DNA from: Nitrospira sp. CG24C
GTDB lineage: Bacteria; Nitrospirota; Nitrospiria; Nitrospirales; Nitrospiraceae
DNA: 64,000 nt
Reading direction: 5' to 3'
NCBI GenBank assembly: GCA_002869885.2
Contig: NEWR02000018.1
Span: 78,313-142,312 of the forward strand
In this document: positions 1 through 8,577 of the stretch, one piece after another
Numbering within the stretch: the stretch's first letter is position 1
Layout: each line of letters opens with the position of its first letter
The notes under the pieces: model-generated
Database searches by the model: none
Told to the model about the DNA's origin: nothing
Seen by the model: only the letters and a program-made list of their open reading frames with translations
Made by a program: the position numbers and the translations under genes

Positions 1-1144
1 CCTTGTCCCGTTTGTGGATATCGTAGTGGCGGGGTGTGGCGGTCATACAGAGTCGCTTCGCGATTGGCAGGTTGGCGTCTTGCAGCGCGAAACTAAACGG
101 CTTTCCTTCACGACCAGCAGTCTTGTGCGCCTCATCCAAGATGCCGAAGTCAAACCGCGTGTTCTCGGTCATTCCCTCAGCAACGACACGCGCCGACTGG
201 TAGGTGGAAAAGATCACCTTCACCCCCTCGGTCTGCCGATCAAGAAACGTTCGGACTTCCTCGCGCTTGGTGGTGACGGGGAAATCGACATCGGCTTGGT
301 GTAGAAGGAGCGTATCCTCTGCGCGGCTGGTGACGGTGGGATCGGAACAGACACAGAGAAACGATGGATTTTCCCAGCGCGTCTCTTTCAACCATTCGTG
401 AAGGGTTTGGCTCATCAGAGCGAGGGAGGGCACGAGGACCAGAACCTTCTGGCTGCCGAGCTGCTCCGCAGCCCACAGCGCCACCAACGTCTTGCCGGTA
501 CCGCAGGGCATCAGGAGCGTGGCCCGATCGTGCTCTGTGAGCGTCGTGAAAATGGCGTCGAGGGCCTCTTGTTGGCGAAGTAGCGGCGTTTTCCGTGTGT
601 GCTCGACAATCGCTCCAGCCAGCCAGCTTCGAATTGCCTCAAAGTCCTCAGGCTTCAGCCGGTCGAGATCGATACCGCGTATGGCGTAGAACCCTCGCCG
701 ATCACTCAGGACTGAGGAGAGTTCATCGCAGTTCGTAATGACCACCCGCTCGGCGATCTGATCGGTGAGGCCCATGAAGGTGGAGAGTTCATCCCAGGTG
801 AGGGACGGGCGGTCCGTTCGGAACTTGGCTTGATAGGCGTGGTAGTCGCCGAGGTGTGTTTCAAACACCCCATCGACACCTACCTCGCGCTGCGCGAGCG
901 CGAATCGGTCTTTGATCGCTAACGGGATTGCCGAGAACGGCCAGACAGTTTTGGCCTGATGGAGAGGTTGGGTCGAGAAGTAGGCTTCGACAAACACTTC
1001 GAAGGCGTCGCCGCGCTCTTGTTTTGTGGGGAGGTCTGCGATGCGCTGTTCGAGGTCGGTGAATCGTGCGATGCCGTCGAACAGTTTGCGCTGGAGATAC
1101 AGACCCGCTTTGGGATGTTTGGGGGGCTGTGAGGTGGTACTCAT
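1..1144 (-). CDS. Mrr-like nuclease + SF2 helicase, N-terminal part (type ISP/COG4889-like), runs off left edge
   Basis: Reading the complement from the ATG at 1144 gives about 381 residues without a stop, so the gene continues beyond the window. The first ~130 residues look like an Mrr/PD-(D/E)XK nuclease: GDAFEVFVEAYF helix, then GVDGVF and, 13 residues on, YQAKF (D...QxK signature). A helicase of superfamily 2 follows: motif I PCGTGKT, motif Ia VPSLALMSQT, motif II DEAHKTAG, motif III MTATPRHYD. This order matches the start of COG4889 helicases and of single-polypeptide type ISP restriction-modification enzymes (LlaGI type), in which a methyltransferase and target-recognition domain follow. 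That missing half cannot be seen, so a stand-alone helicase-nuclease is also possible. A defence role is inferred from the family. Confidence 0.8.
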   Translation of the reverse strand, partial: MSTTSQPPKHPKAGLYLQRKLFDGIARFTDLEQRIADLPTKQERGDAFEVFVEAYFSTQPLHQAKTVWPFSAIPLAIKDRFALAQREVGVDGVFETHLGDYHAYQAKFRTDRPSLTWDELSTFMGLTDQIAERVVITNCDELSSVLSDRRGFYAIRGIDLDRLKPEDFEAIRSWLAGAIVEHTRKTPLLRQQEALDAIFTTLTEHDRATLLMPCGTGKTLVALWAAEQLGSQKVLVLVPSLALMSQTLHEWLKETRWENPSFLCVCSDPTVTSRAEDTLLLHQADVDFPVTTKREEVRTFLDRQTEGVKVIFSTYQSARVVAEGMTENTRFDFGILDEAHKTAGREGKPFSFALQDANLPIAKRLCMTATPRHYDIHKRDK

Positions 1145-1561
1145 AGGCGGCTTAGGCGTTTTGAATATGAGGGAATCCCATCACCAAGCTGTTCCCTCCA
1201 CAGCTGTTGTCCCACTGAAGGATACCTCTTTATCCATATGAAATCACCCCGCCTTCCTACAGGGAGGCCTTTGGGCTTCGCGTACATGACCGGAAAAGCG
1301 AGGTATCCGCCGAGGCTGAGATCCCTTCCCCCATTCAGGTGACCGAGTGTGATCCGCGACGTTCGCCGTAGCGGCGGGGGCCTCACCCGGCGTCCGGAGA
1401 AGGAAAGCTGGAACTGACCAAAGAATCACGGTTGGCACAACCGTGACGGAGGGAATTCCAGAAAGCTTCCGCCCAGCGACGCCCGAGCGGATCGTTCTGG
1501 GAGGTCTGGGAGCGAGGCACGAAGGCATCTCAGAAAACGTGAGGGGGCATCAGTACGCGCT
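1145..1561. other. Intergenic region without a convincing gene
   Basis: Several short frames cross this stretch but none shows a recognisable protein or a plausible start. It holds one clear hairpin (1426-1446, listed separately) and a GC-rich block around 1350-1400. It lies between the defence-type helicase and the symporter, so it may mark the edge of an inserted region; no attachment site could be identified. Confidence 0.5.
1426..1446 (-). terminator. Hairpin downstream of symporter gene
   Basis: A perfect 9-bp inverted repeat, TCACGGTTG and CAACCGTGA, closes a 3-nt loop about 115 bp past the symporter stop codon on the minus strand. There is no T-run after it, so it is only a candidate terminator; it could equally be a protein-binding palindrome. 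Confidence 0.35.
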
Positions 1562-2923
1562 TCAAGATGGCTGCGGCTCTGTGGGATCGGTGGATTCGGA
1601 TCGGGCCTGCAGCGCGATCGGTTTGGTCTCGGGGGTGATACGCCCGACATCGAGAAGGATAGCGACCAGCATGTCGCTCAGGACGTTCACGCCTGAGCGG
1701 GCTCGTGCAATGATCCAATCTACGGTCATTATGAGTGGAATGGCCGCACCGATGACGTGAGGCGGCAAGCCGGCAGCGGAGAGGACGAGCGGCAGCACGA
1801 TCATCCCGGCCTCCGGAATGCCGGCGACACCGGCCCCCGCGATCATCGATGCGGCGACGATCAGCACCTGGCTGCCCATCGGCAGGTCGAAGCCCAGCGC
1901 TTGGGCAAGGAAGAGCGCGGCCATTGCTTCATAGAGGGTGATGCCGTCATTGTTGAGGTTGGTGCCGACACAGGCAGCGAGGCGTGCCGATTGAGGCGAG
2001 ACCTGCATGCGATCAAGGCATCGGAGAGTAACCGGCACGGCAGCGAGGCTGCTATTGCACGACACGGCAGTCATGATCGCGTCGGCCCCCTGTCCGATGT
2101 AGACCTTCGGCGACTTCTTCCCTACCAACCAGGCGACGAGCGGGTAGTAGCCAAGCGAGTGGATGGCGAGTCCCGCGAGCATGGTGACGAGAAAGATCCA
2201 GAGGACGGCGAAGACGCCGATGCCCGCTTTGCCGACGACCTGGGCGACGACGCCGAAGACGGCGAGCGGTACTGCGAGGATGATCCATCCAAGGATCTTC
2301 ACAAGCCAAGAATAGATGTGCTCAATGACCCGCACGAGGGTATGAACGACTCCCCGCCCCTGGTCTGCATTACTATGCAAGCGGCGAAGTGTGGCGCCAA
2401 TGCAGAGGGCCAGGAGGACAACTCCGATGATGTTGCCGCTCGAAAACGGGGCCATGATGGTGCGGGGAATATAGGACGCAAGGTATTGGATCGGACTCTG
2501 CTCCCCGGTCTGCACAGCTGCGGTGGCGCCTGCCGATGGCTTTGAGCTCGGCACGACGTTCAGCAATTCGTCGACATGGCCTTGCCAGGCCAGACCCGGC
2601 TGCCAGGTGTTCATGATCACGAGACCGATCGTCATGGCCACAGAGACGTTGACGAAGCAGATGAGGAGCAGTTTGGTCCCCTGGCGCAGCGGGAGGCTGG
2701 TACGGATAAGCGCATCGAGGATCGCAAAGAAAATGAGCGGGATGGCGAGGGTCTTGAGCAGCGTAACGAGCAGCAGGCCGAGCCAGCCCAGATCCTCGTT
2801 GCGCAGACCGCCCCAATAGGGCGCCTGACCAAAGACCCCGCCAAGCAACGCGCCACAGGCCACGGCAATGAGCACTTGCGTGTAGAGCGGCAGAGGGATC
2901 AAGCGTGGTGCGTCTTGCATCAT
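1562..2923 (-). CDS. Dicarboxylate/amino-acid:cation symporter (DAACS family)
   Basis: A 453-residue membrane protein of the GltPh/DctA fold that would import C4-dicarboxylates or acidic amino acids with H+ or Na+ across the inner membrane. Family marks are present in order: re-entrant loop HP1 with the serine-rich stretch AVSCNSSLAAVP (about 286-297), a variant NMDGT motif read as NNDGIT (324-329), the HP2 loop GVAGIPEAGM (365-374), and the basic VDWIIARARSGVN segment of TM8 (401-413). The acidic D and R positions that bind substrate carboxylates are conserved in type, but the NMDGT change makes the substrate uncertain. It stands alone, with no two-component system nearby. Start is the ATG pair at 2918-2923. 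Confidence 0.88.
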   Translation of the reverse strand: MMQDAPRLIPLPLYTQVLIAVACGALLGGVFGQAPYWGGLRNEDLGWLGLLLVTLLKTLAIPLIFFAILDALIRTSLPLRQGTKLLLICFVNVSVAMTIGLVIMNTWQPGLAWQGHVDELLNVVPSSKPSAGATAAVQTGEQSPIQYLASYIPRTIMAPFSSGNIIGVVLLALCIGATLRRLHSNADQGRGVVHTLVRVIEHIYSWLVKILGWIILAVPLAVFGVVAQVVGKAGIGVFAVLWIFLVTMLAGLAIHSLGYYPLVAWLVGKKSPKVYIGQGADAIMTAVSCNSSLAAVPVTLRCLDRMQVSPQSARLAACVGTNLNNDGITLYEAMAALFLAQALGFDLPMGSQVLIVAASMIAGAGVAGIPEAGMIVLPLVLSAAGLPPHVIGAAIPLIMTVDWIIARARSGVNVLSDMLVAILLDVGRITPETKPIALQARSESTDPTEPQPS

Positions 2924-2948
2924 GGTCGGTTGTGGCCCGCGGATGGTG

Positions 2949-2983
2949 TATCTGGTCTATTTGGTTGGTTTCATTTATCTGGC
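2949..2983. repeat. 9-bp-unit TCTGGT repeat, short copy
   Basis: Units TATCTGGT, CTATTTGGT, TGGTTTCAT and TTATCTGGC follow one another at 8-9-bp steps. This is the half-arm form of the repeat also found at 24868, 43594, 43924, 47941 and 53811. No complementary second arm is visible here. It sits between the divergent ends of the symporter and VanZ genes. Confidence 0.55.
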
Positions 2984-3015
2984 AGGGATAGCCTTCTCAC
3001 CCGTCCCGCGGTTTA

Positions 3016-3417
3016 TCATCCCGGCCTGATAGACCGCCAACTCAACGCTCCGATGACTGCGCCAGTCGTATCGGCCAGCCAATCCAGCCAGCTCGACTCG
3101 CGGAATGGGACGAAGAATTGATGTCCTTCATCCGTTATCCCATATAGCGACGCCGTGACGATAGCGAAGAGAAGCGCCTGCGACGCGACTTGCCCGCTCA
3201 CGCCCCAACGGAAGGCCCGGTAGCAGAGGCCTCCAAGCACGGCATACTCTACTGCATGCAAGACTTTGTCGCTGATTTCTTCGAACAAGAGAGATGGCAG
3301 TTGCTCTTCCGGGTGCGACTGGGACGACAAGTAAAAAATCGTTCCGGCATACAGCGCTACCGGTAGCCAGTACCAGAACACTTGAACCATCACACCTTGC
3401 CGAGTTGCGTGACTCAC
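3016..3417 (-). CDS. VanZ-like family membrane protein
   Basis: A small protein of about 133 residues with four hydrophobic segments. It has the VanZ-family pattern: YLSSQSHPEE after TM1, a central DKVLHAVEYAVLGGL helix, and the signature ITDEGHQFFVPFRESSWLDWLADTTGAVIG-type C-terminal part with the conserved E, Q, P, R and D residues. VanZ itself gives low-level teicoplanin resistance, but most family members have no known function, so resistance should not be assumed. The GTG at 3417 is preferred as start because AGGAGA lies five bases before it; a longer frame begins at 3432. Confidence 0.8.
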   Translation of the reverse strand: MSHATRQGVMVQVFWYWLPVALYAGTIFYLSSQSHPEEQLPSLLFEEISDKVLHAVEYAVLGGLCYRAFRWGVSGQVASQALLFAIVTASLYGITDEGHQFFVPFRESSWLDWLADTTGAVIGALSWRSIRPG

Positions 3418-3504
3418 CGTTCTCCTATCCATCGATTGATTGCATGCCCCCTAACCCTATGACATACTGACCCTAAGTCCTCAATAACATTCGACTATGC
3501 GACT

Positions 3505-5706
3505 ATGAAGACTGCCCGAATCTGTTTTCTCTGGCACATGCATCAACCCTATTACACGGACCCGGTCTCGGGGTCTGCCAGTATGCCCTGGGTGCGCCTC
3601 CACGCCACCAAAGCCTACTACGATATGGCTTATGGGCTGGAGAAGTTTCCTGAGATCAAAGCCACGTTCAACTTTACCCCTTCGCTTCTGCGACAGCTGC
3701 AAGAAATCGGATCAGGGACGGTGCGCGACCTCTTTCTGGAATATGCGCAGCGTCCGGCGGCGGACCTCCATCCGGAAGAGAAAGCCTTTCTCGTCCGGCA
3801 TTTTTTCTCCGCCAATTGGGCCACGATGGTACGCCCCTATCCTCGCTATCATGAATTGCTCGTGAAGCGCGGGGCCGACACCTATGGCCGCGACTTGGAG
3901 CGCGTGGCGCGGCAATTTTCTACACAGGATCTGCTCGACTTGCAAACCTGGCACAATCTCGCCTGGTTCGGCTACGGCACGGTCAGCCGCTATCCGCGCC
4001 TAGCTGCGCTGCGCGCGAAGAACAAAGGCTTCACGGAAGAGGAGAAACAGGAGGTCTTGGCCCTCCAACTCGTGGCCGTGCGTGAGATAGTCCCTCTCTA
4101 TCGGCGACTCATGGAGCGAGAACAGATTGAGCTCACGACGACTCCCTTCTTTCACCCGATCCTCCCCCTCGTCATCGATACAGACTTCACTCGGCGTGCC
4201 AGACCGGATCTCCCCCTCCCCTCGCGATTCCATGCGCCAGAAGATGCGGAGGCACAGCTGCAACGGGCCGTCGAGTTTCATGCCGCCACATTCGGACGGG
4301 CTCCCCTGGGCCTCTGGCCGTCGGAAGGCTCCGTCTGCCCGGAATTGATTCCAATGTTGCCAAAGGTTGGACTGCGCTGGCTGGCGACCGACGAAGGCAT
4401 TCTTGCTCGCTCGCTCGACGCAGCCCAGCAACCCTGGCAGCGTGAGCGAGACCTCTATCAGCCCTACCGGGTCGGGCAGGATGGCCAAGACATCACGATA
4501 TTGTTTCGCGACCGGGAAATCTCCGACGCCTTCGGGTTCGTCTATCATAAGACGACTCCTGAAATGGCCGCCGAGGATGTCCTGCGCCGGCTGCGCCACA
4601 TCATTTACGAAGCGCCGCAAGAGCAGGTCACCGTCGCGATTGTGCTCGACGGGGAAAATCCATGGGAACACTACCACGAGGGAGGCGAACAGTTTCTTTC
4701 GCTCCTCTACAAGGCCTGCTCGACCGGCGCGCTCAGTTACGACGGGGTTCGCGCCACCACCGCGACAATTTCCCAAGCGCTCGAAGCCGCGCCGGCCGCT
4801 CGGAGGATCAGCCACCTCCATTCTGGCTCCTGGATCAACCAAGACTACAAGATCTGGATCGGCCACCAGGAAGATAATCTAGGATGGGATCTGGTGAGTC
4901 ATACGCGATCCCGTCTCACCGAGATTTCTGCCACGCTTCCCTCGGATCGCGCGCAAGCCGCCTGGGACGAACTCTATGCCGCCGAAGGCAGCGATTGGTT
5001 CTGGTGGTATGGGGACGATTTCGATTGCGGCTACAATGACGAGTTCGATCGGCTCTTCCGTACCCACCTTCGGAACGTCTGGACGATCGCGGGGCTGACC
5101 CCACCGGACCAGTTCAATCAGCCGATCTGTCGTCCCCGAGGCGTGCCTGAGGCAGACATCGTCACAGCGCCGCTCGCCTTGCTGAACCCCTCCCTGGATG
5201 GGCTTGCGACCGATTTTTTCGAGTGGCGCGGAGCCGGCAGGATCGAGACTCAGCCGCCGCTCGGTGCGATGTGGAAAGCCGAAGGAGTGCTGACCGATAT
5301 CCAGTTTGGCTGGAATCTTGACCGGTTATATCTCCGCCTTGATCCGGACGAACAGTCACAACCACGCCAGGCTGAGCTGACGGTCGAGCTGCAGCTGCAG
5401 ACGCCCGAACATCTCTACCGCCTGTCATTTTCACTCGCGCCGGCTGAACAGCATCAGTTTCTGCTCTCGCAGAAACTCGTAAACGGATCCTGGCAGGAGA
5501 TCGGCCCCTATCAATCGATCTGTCATCAGAAGATTATCGAACTGGCTGTGCCGTTTAAGGACTTACAGCTCACCGCCGACCAGGAAGTCCATATGACCAT
5601 CTTAGTATTGGAACATCGCTTGGAAGTCGCACGCTACCCGCACCACAAGCCCGCAACCTTTCTTGTGCCAGGACCGGAATTTGAGGCGAACCTATGGCGC
5701 GTCTGA
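3505..5706 (+). CDS. Glycoside hydrolase family 57 protein (amylase/glucanotransferase type)
   Basis: A 733-residue cytoplasmic enzyme (no signal peptide) expected to act on alpha-1,4-glucans. GH57 motif 1 is HMHQP (residues 11-15). The catalytic nucleophile should be E274 in LWPSEGSVC, and the acid/base D382 in LDGENPWEHY; both motifs are intact. A DWFWWYGDDF segment and a C-terminal beta-rich domain typical of the longer GH57 enzymes follow. It lies upstream of galT, and two further alpha-glucan enzymes sit at 36-41 kb, which suggests glycogen or maltodextrin turnover. Whether it is an alpha-amylase, a 4-alpha-glucanotransferase or a branching enzyme cannot be told from these motifs. Confidence 0.9.
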   Translation: MKTARICFLWHMHQPYYTDPVSGSASMPWVRLHATKAYYDMAYGLEKFPEIKATFNFTPSLLRQLQEIGSGTVRDLFLEYAQRPAADLHPEEKAFLVRHFFSANWATMVRPYPRYHELLVKRGADTYGRDLERVARQFSTQDLLDLQTWHNLAWFGYGTVSRYPRLAALRAKNKGFTEEEKQEVLALQLVAVREIVPLYRRLMEREQIELTTTPFFHPILPLVIDTDFTRRARPDLPLPSRFHAPEDAEAQLQRAVEFHAATFGRAPLGLWPSEGSVCPELIPMLPKVGLRWLATDEGILARSLDAAQQPWQRERDLYQPYRVGQDGQDITILFRDREISDAFGFVYHKTTPEMAAEDVLRRLRHIIYEAPQEQVTVAIVLDGENPWEHYHEGGEQFLSLLYKACSTGALSYDGVRATTATISQALEAAPAARRISHLHSGSWINQDYKIWIGHQEDNLGWDLVSHTRSRLTEISATLPSDRAQAAWDELYAAEGSDWFWWYGDDFDCGYNDEFDRLFRTHLRNVWTIAGLTPPDQFNQPICRPRGVPEADIVTAPLALLNPSLDGLATDFFEWRGAGRIETQPPLGAMWKAEGVLTDIQFGWNLDRLYLRLDPDEQSQPRQAELTVELQLQTPEHLYRLSFSLAPAEQHQFLLSQKLVNGSWQEIGPYQSICHQKIIELAVPFKDLQLTADQEVHMTILVLEHRLEVARYPHHKPATFLVPGPEFEANLWRV

Positions 5707-5708
5707 TG

Positions 5709-5817
5709 CGCGTGAAACGTGAAACGCAAAAGAATTGGACTGCCTTTTTCCATCCAGCGCTTCATATCTTATGTTTCACGTTTCACGTTTCACTTCTCAC
5801 GCTTTACGCTTTACGGA
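5709..5817. repeat. 7-bp-period GTGAAAC / TTTCACG repeat pair
   Basis: Just after the GH57 stop, GTGAAAC units occur in tandem. About 50 bp later the complementary TTTCACG unit occurs in tandem and grades into CTCACGC and TTTACGC units. The two blocks could pair into a long imperfect hairpin, so the element may end GH57 transcription. It reaches to within 10 bp of the galT start and includes the GGAGG used as its ribosome-binding site. Confidence 0.7.
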
Positions 5818-5824
5818 GGGGAAA

Positions 5825-6829
5825 ATGCCCGATTTAAGACGTGATCCGATTGTCGGTCGGTGGGTGATTATTTCGACGGAGCGGAATGCCAGGCCTCACG
5901 ACTTCGTTCCTGTGCAAGCCGCCCGGCCCTTGGCCGCAACCCTCTGCCCCTTTTGCCCAGGACAGGAACGGCTGACACCAAAAGAGATCATGGCCTACCG
6001 GCCGCAACCTGGCGCACCCAACAACCCGAACTGGACCGTGCGTGTCGTGCCGAACAAATTCCCCGCACTCCAGGTTGAAGGCAACCTCGACCGCCAAGGC
6101 CTTGGCCTCTACGATCGCATGAATGGGATCGGTGCCCATGAAGTCATCATCGAGACTCCGAGCCACACGGATAGCCTGGCCGACATGCCGACAAAACGGA
6201 TCGAGGACGTGCTGTGGGCCTATCGCGATCGCATGATCGATCTGAAAAAAGACGTGCGGTTCCGCTACATCCTGATTTTCAAGAACCATGGAGCATCAGC
6301 CGGCGCGACGTTGGAGCACAGCCACTCACAACTCATCGCCCTGCCGATCATCCCCACCAGCGTCATGGAGGAGATCGATGGCTGTCGGGCTCATTATGTT
6401 CAGAAAGAGCGCTGCATCTACTGCGACATTATCCGGCAAGATCTCGCTGACGGCGATCGCATCGTGGCGGAGAATCCCGAGTTCCTCTGCGTCACCCCCT
6501 TTGCCCCGCGCTTTCCCTTTGAAATGTGGATTCTCCCCAAACGACATGCCGGCTACTTCGAAGAGAGCCAGAAGACGCAATTCGAGTTCCTCGCGCCGAT
6601 TCTTTCGGAGGCGCTCAGGCGGATGGACAAAGTTCTCGCAAAGCCGTCTTATAACTTTATCCTCCATAGTTCCCCCCTCCATGAAAAGACCGGGGATTTC
6701 TATCATTGGCACATCGAAATCATTCCAAAACTGACCCACGTAGCGGGATTCGAATGGGGCACAGGGTTCTATATCAATCCCGTGGCACCGGAAGAGTCGG
6801 CGAAGTTTCTGAGGGAGGCATCGCTATAA
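5825..6829 (+). CDS. galT: Galactose-1-phosphate uridylyltransferase
   Basis: A 334-residue HIT-superfamily enzyme that exchanges UMP between UDP-glucose and galactose-1-phosphate in the Leloir pathway. Visible features are RDPIVGRWVII at the N terminus, the zinc-binding CPFC (41-44), the nucleotide-binding NKFPAL segment, and the active-site LEHSHSQ (H165-S-H167; H167 would carry the UMP). The usual middle residue of HPH is serine here, as in many ADP-sugar or bacterial variants, so other sugar-1-phosphates are possible substrates. The start at 5825 follows GGAGGGGAAA; an upstream in-frame start at 5735 lies inside the repeat and is unlikely. The cca gene follows with no gap. Confidence 0.9.
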   Translation: MPDLRRDPIVGRWVIISTERNARPHDFVPVQAARPLAATLCPFCPGQERLTPKEIMAYRPQPGAPNNPNWTVRVVPNKFPALQVEGNLDRQGLGLYDRMNGIGAHEVIIETPSHTDSLADMPTKRIEDVLWAYRDRMIDLKKDVRFRYILIFKNHGASAGATLEHSHSQLIALPIIPTSVMEEIDGCRAHYVQKERCIYCDIIRQDLADGDRIVAENPEFLCVTPFAPRFPFEMWILPKRHAGYFEESQKTQFEFLAPILSEALRRMDKVLAKPSYNFILHSSPLHEKTGDFYHWHIEIIPKLTHVAGFEWGTGFYINPVAPEESAKFLREASL

Positions 6830-8212
6830 GTGCCTGTCCGCTTTCGTATCGAGGATCCGGCGCTCGCTGGATCTCTGCGGCACATTGAACAGCTCATTCG
6901 CCGTGCCGGCGGTCGGATGTGGCTGGTCGGCGGCTGTATACGAGACCTCGTACTTGGCCGGCAACCGCACGATCTGGACATCGAAGTTTCCGGGCTGCCG
7001 CCTGGCCAACTCCATACGCTGCTCACCGAACATTTCTCCGTGCAATTCGTCGGCAAGGCCTTTGGCGTCTTCAAGCTGCAGGGCCTGCCCATCGATATTT
7101 CCATTCCCTCCCGCCTGCTCACCGGCAACGAGTCCATCACAGGCCCGCTGAGACAGTCCGACCCAGACATGGACATCGACGAGGCGCTGGCGCGGCGCGA
7201 TTTCACCGTGAATGCGATGGCCTGGGATCCGGACACGCTGGAGTTCCACGACCCCTTCAACGGCCGGGCCGATCTCGATGCACATGTGCTGCGCCACACC
7301 TCGGAACGTTTTACCGAAGATCCGCTCCGCGTCCTGCGCGGCATGCAACTGGCCGCGCGATTTGGATTGACGGCTGCGCCTGAGACTGTGACTCTCTGCA
7401 GCACCCTGACGCAAGACGGGCAACCGAGCGAACGGCTATGGGAGGAATGGAAGACGCTCCTACTTCAGGGAGTCAAGCCATCATTGGGTCTCCAGTTCTT
7501 AAGCGACTGCGGGTGGCTTCGTTTCTATCCGGAACTCGCTGCGCTGCAAGGCTGCGTGCAAGACCCAATCTGGCACCCGGAAGGCGATGTCTGGATCCAC
7601 ACGCTCCATTGTCTGGACTGGTTCGCCTTGGAATGCACCGGCAACCAACAGGATGACCTGATTACAGGCCTCGGCATCCTCTGTCATGATTTCGGCAAAC
7701 CTGTCACGACCACCACGGACTATGGACGCATCACGTCGCGCGGCCACGATCAGGAAGGAGAGGCCCCGACGAGACGCTTTCTCGAACGGTTGACGAACCA
7801 AGAAGATCTCATCAACGAGGTCATTCCCCTTGTGCTCTGCCACCTCCGCCCCCGGGCATTGCATGACGCAATGGCCTCAGACAGCGCGGTTCGACGGCTG
7901 GCTAAGCAAGTCAAACGGATCGACCGACTGGTGCGGGTTGCGCGGGCCGATCATGCTGGCCGGCCGCCAAAACCTTTTGATGGATTTCCTGCAGGCGCCT
8001 GGCTGCTGGAGCGTGCACGTAAACTGGACGTTGAAGCCCAGGCCCCCGCCCCGCTCGTCATGGGTCGCCATCTGCTGGAACTGGGCATGCTGCCGGGACC
8101 GCGCCTGGGAGAGATTCTGGACGACTGCTACGAAGCACAGCTCGATGGACTGTTCACGACCTTCGACGAGGGTTTGGTCTTCGCAAGAACCAAGCTCCCC
8201 TCTATGCATTAA
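6830..8212 (+). CDS. cca: CCA tRNA nucleotidyltransferase / polyA polymerase family protein with HD domain
   Basis: 460 residues, starting with a GTG directly after the galT TAA, so the two are translationally coupled. The head domain has GGCIRDLVLGRQPHDLDIE (about 34-52), with the two metal-binding aspartates D48 and D50. Next come the RRDFTVNAMA and RVLRGMQLAARF motifs of class II nucleotidyltransferases. A C-terminal HD-type domain shows LCHDFGKP and a later H-rich segment. The protein would repair or add the 3' CCA of tRNAs in the cytoplasm. It is close to the E. coli-type Cca with its HD phosphohydrolase. Note that the tRNAs in this window already encode CCA. Confidence 0.88.
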   Translation: MPVRFRIEDPALAGSLRHIEQLIRRAGGRMWLVGGCIRDLVLGRQPHDLDIEVSGLPPGQLHTLLTEHFSVQFVGKAFGVFKLQGLPIDISIPSRLLTGNESITGPLRQSDPDMDIDEALARRDFTVNAMAWDPDTLEFHDPFNGRADLDAHVLRHTSERFTEDPLRVLRGMQLAARFGLTAAPETVTLCSTLTQDGQPSERLWEEWKTLLLQGVKPSLGLQFLSDCGWLRFYPELAALQGCVQDPIWHPEGDVWIHTLHCLDWFALECTGNQQDDLITGLGILCHDFGKPVTTTTDYGRITSRGHDQEGEAPTRRFLERLTNQEDLINEVIPLVLCHLRPRALHDAMASDSAVRRLAKQVKRIDRLVRVARADHAGRPPKPFDGFPAGAWLLERARKLDVEAQAPAPLVMGRHLLELGMLPGPRLGEILDDCYEAQLDGLFTTFDEGLVFARTKLPSMH

Positions 8213-8323
8213 CGAACGCGAACTCTTTTCTCTCATGTTCTCTTTCTTCATTTCTCATTTCTTATTTTTACTTTCCCAGAACGCCCCTTGCTCCCCCATG
8301 TATCGGCGGCTTATGATCCTCCC

Positions 8324-8518
8324 ATGCAAGTCCAACTGAGCCATCCAGCCAGAACCGTCGAGGTCAAGGGCCCCAAAAAGGTGAAGGATCTCTTGCGCGA
8401 GCTGAATCTCCCCGTCGAGGCTCATCTGGTGATCAAAGGCGATGACCTCGTCACCGAAGATGAGATGCTCTACGACGGCGATCAGATCGAAGTCCGACCG
8501 GTGATCTCGGGCGGCTAA
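8324..8518 (+). CDS. MoaD/ThiS-family sulfur carrier protein
   Basis: A 64-residue beta-grasp protein ending in VISGG, the C-terminal Gly-Gly tail that is adenylated and thiocarboxylated in ThiS, MoaD and TtuB. The segment KVKDLLRELNL and the late DGDQIEVRPVI match the fold. The ATG at 8324 is chosen because the frame upstream (from 8288) has no family similarity. No thiazole, molybdopterin or tRNA-thiolation partner is adjacent, so the pathway it serves is open. Confidence 0.82.
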   Translation: MQVQLSHPARTVEVKGPKKVKDLLRELNLPVEAHLVIKGDDLVTEDEMLYDGDQIEVRPVISGG

Positions 8519-8577
8519 GGTCCGGCCACTCCAATTCCCTTTTCTCTATCCACAGACCTAGCCCTGCATCGCAGCCG

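Noticed and set aside
1757..2545. 262-residue plus-strand frame
   Set aside because: It lies antisense to the symporter gene, is rich in charged low-complexity sequence and has no domain; the symporter frame is clearly the real one.
4000..4866. 288-residue minus-strand frame inside GH57
   Set aside because: Antisense shadow of a gene whose GH57 catalytic motifs are all in place on the plus strand.
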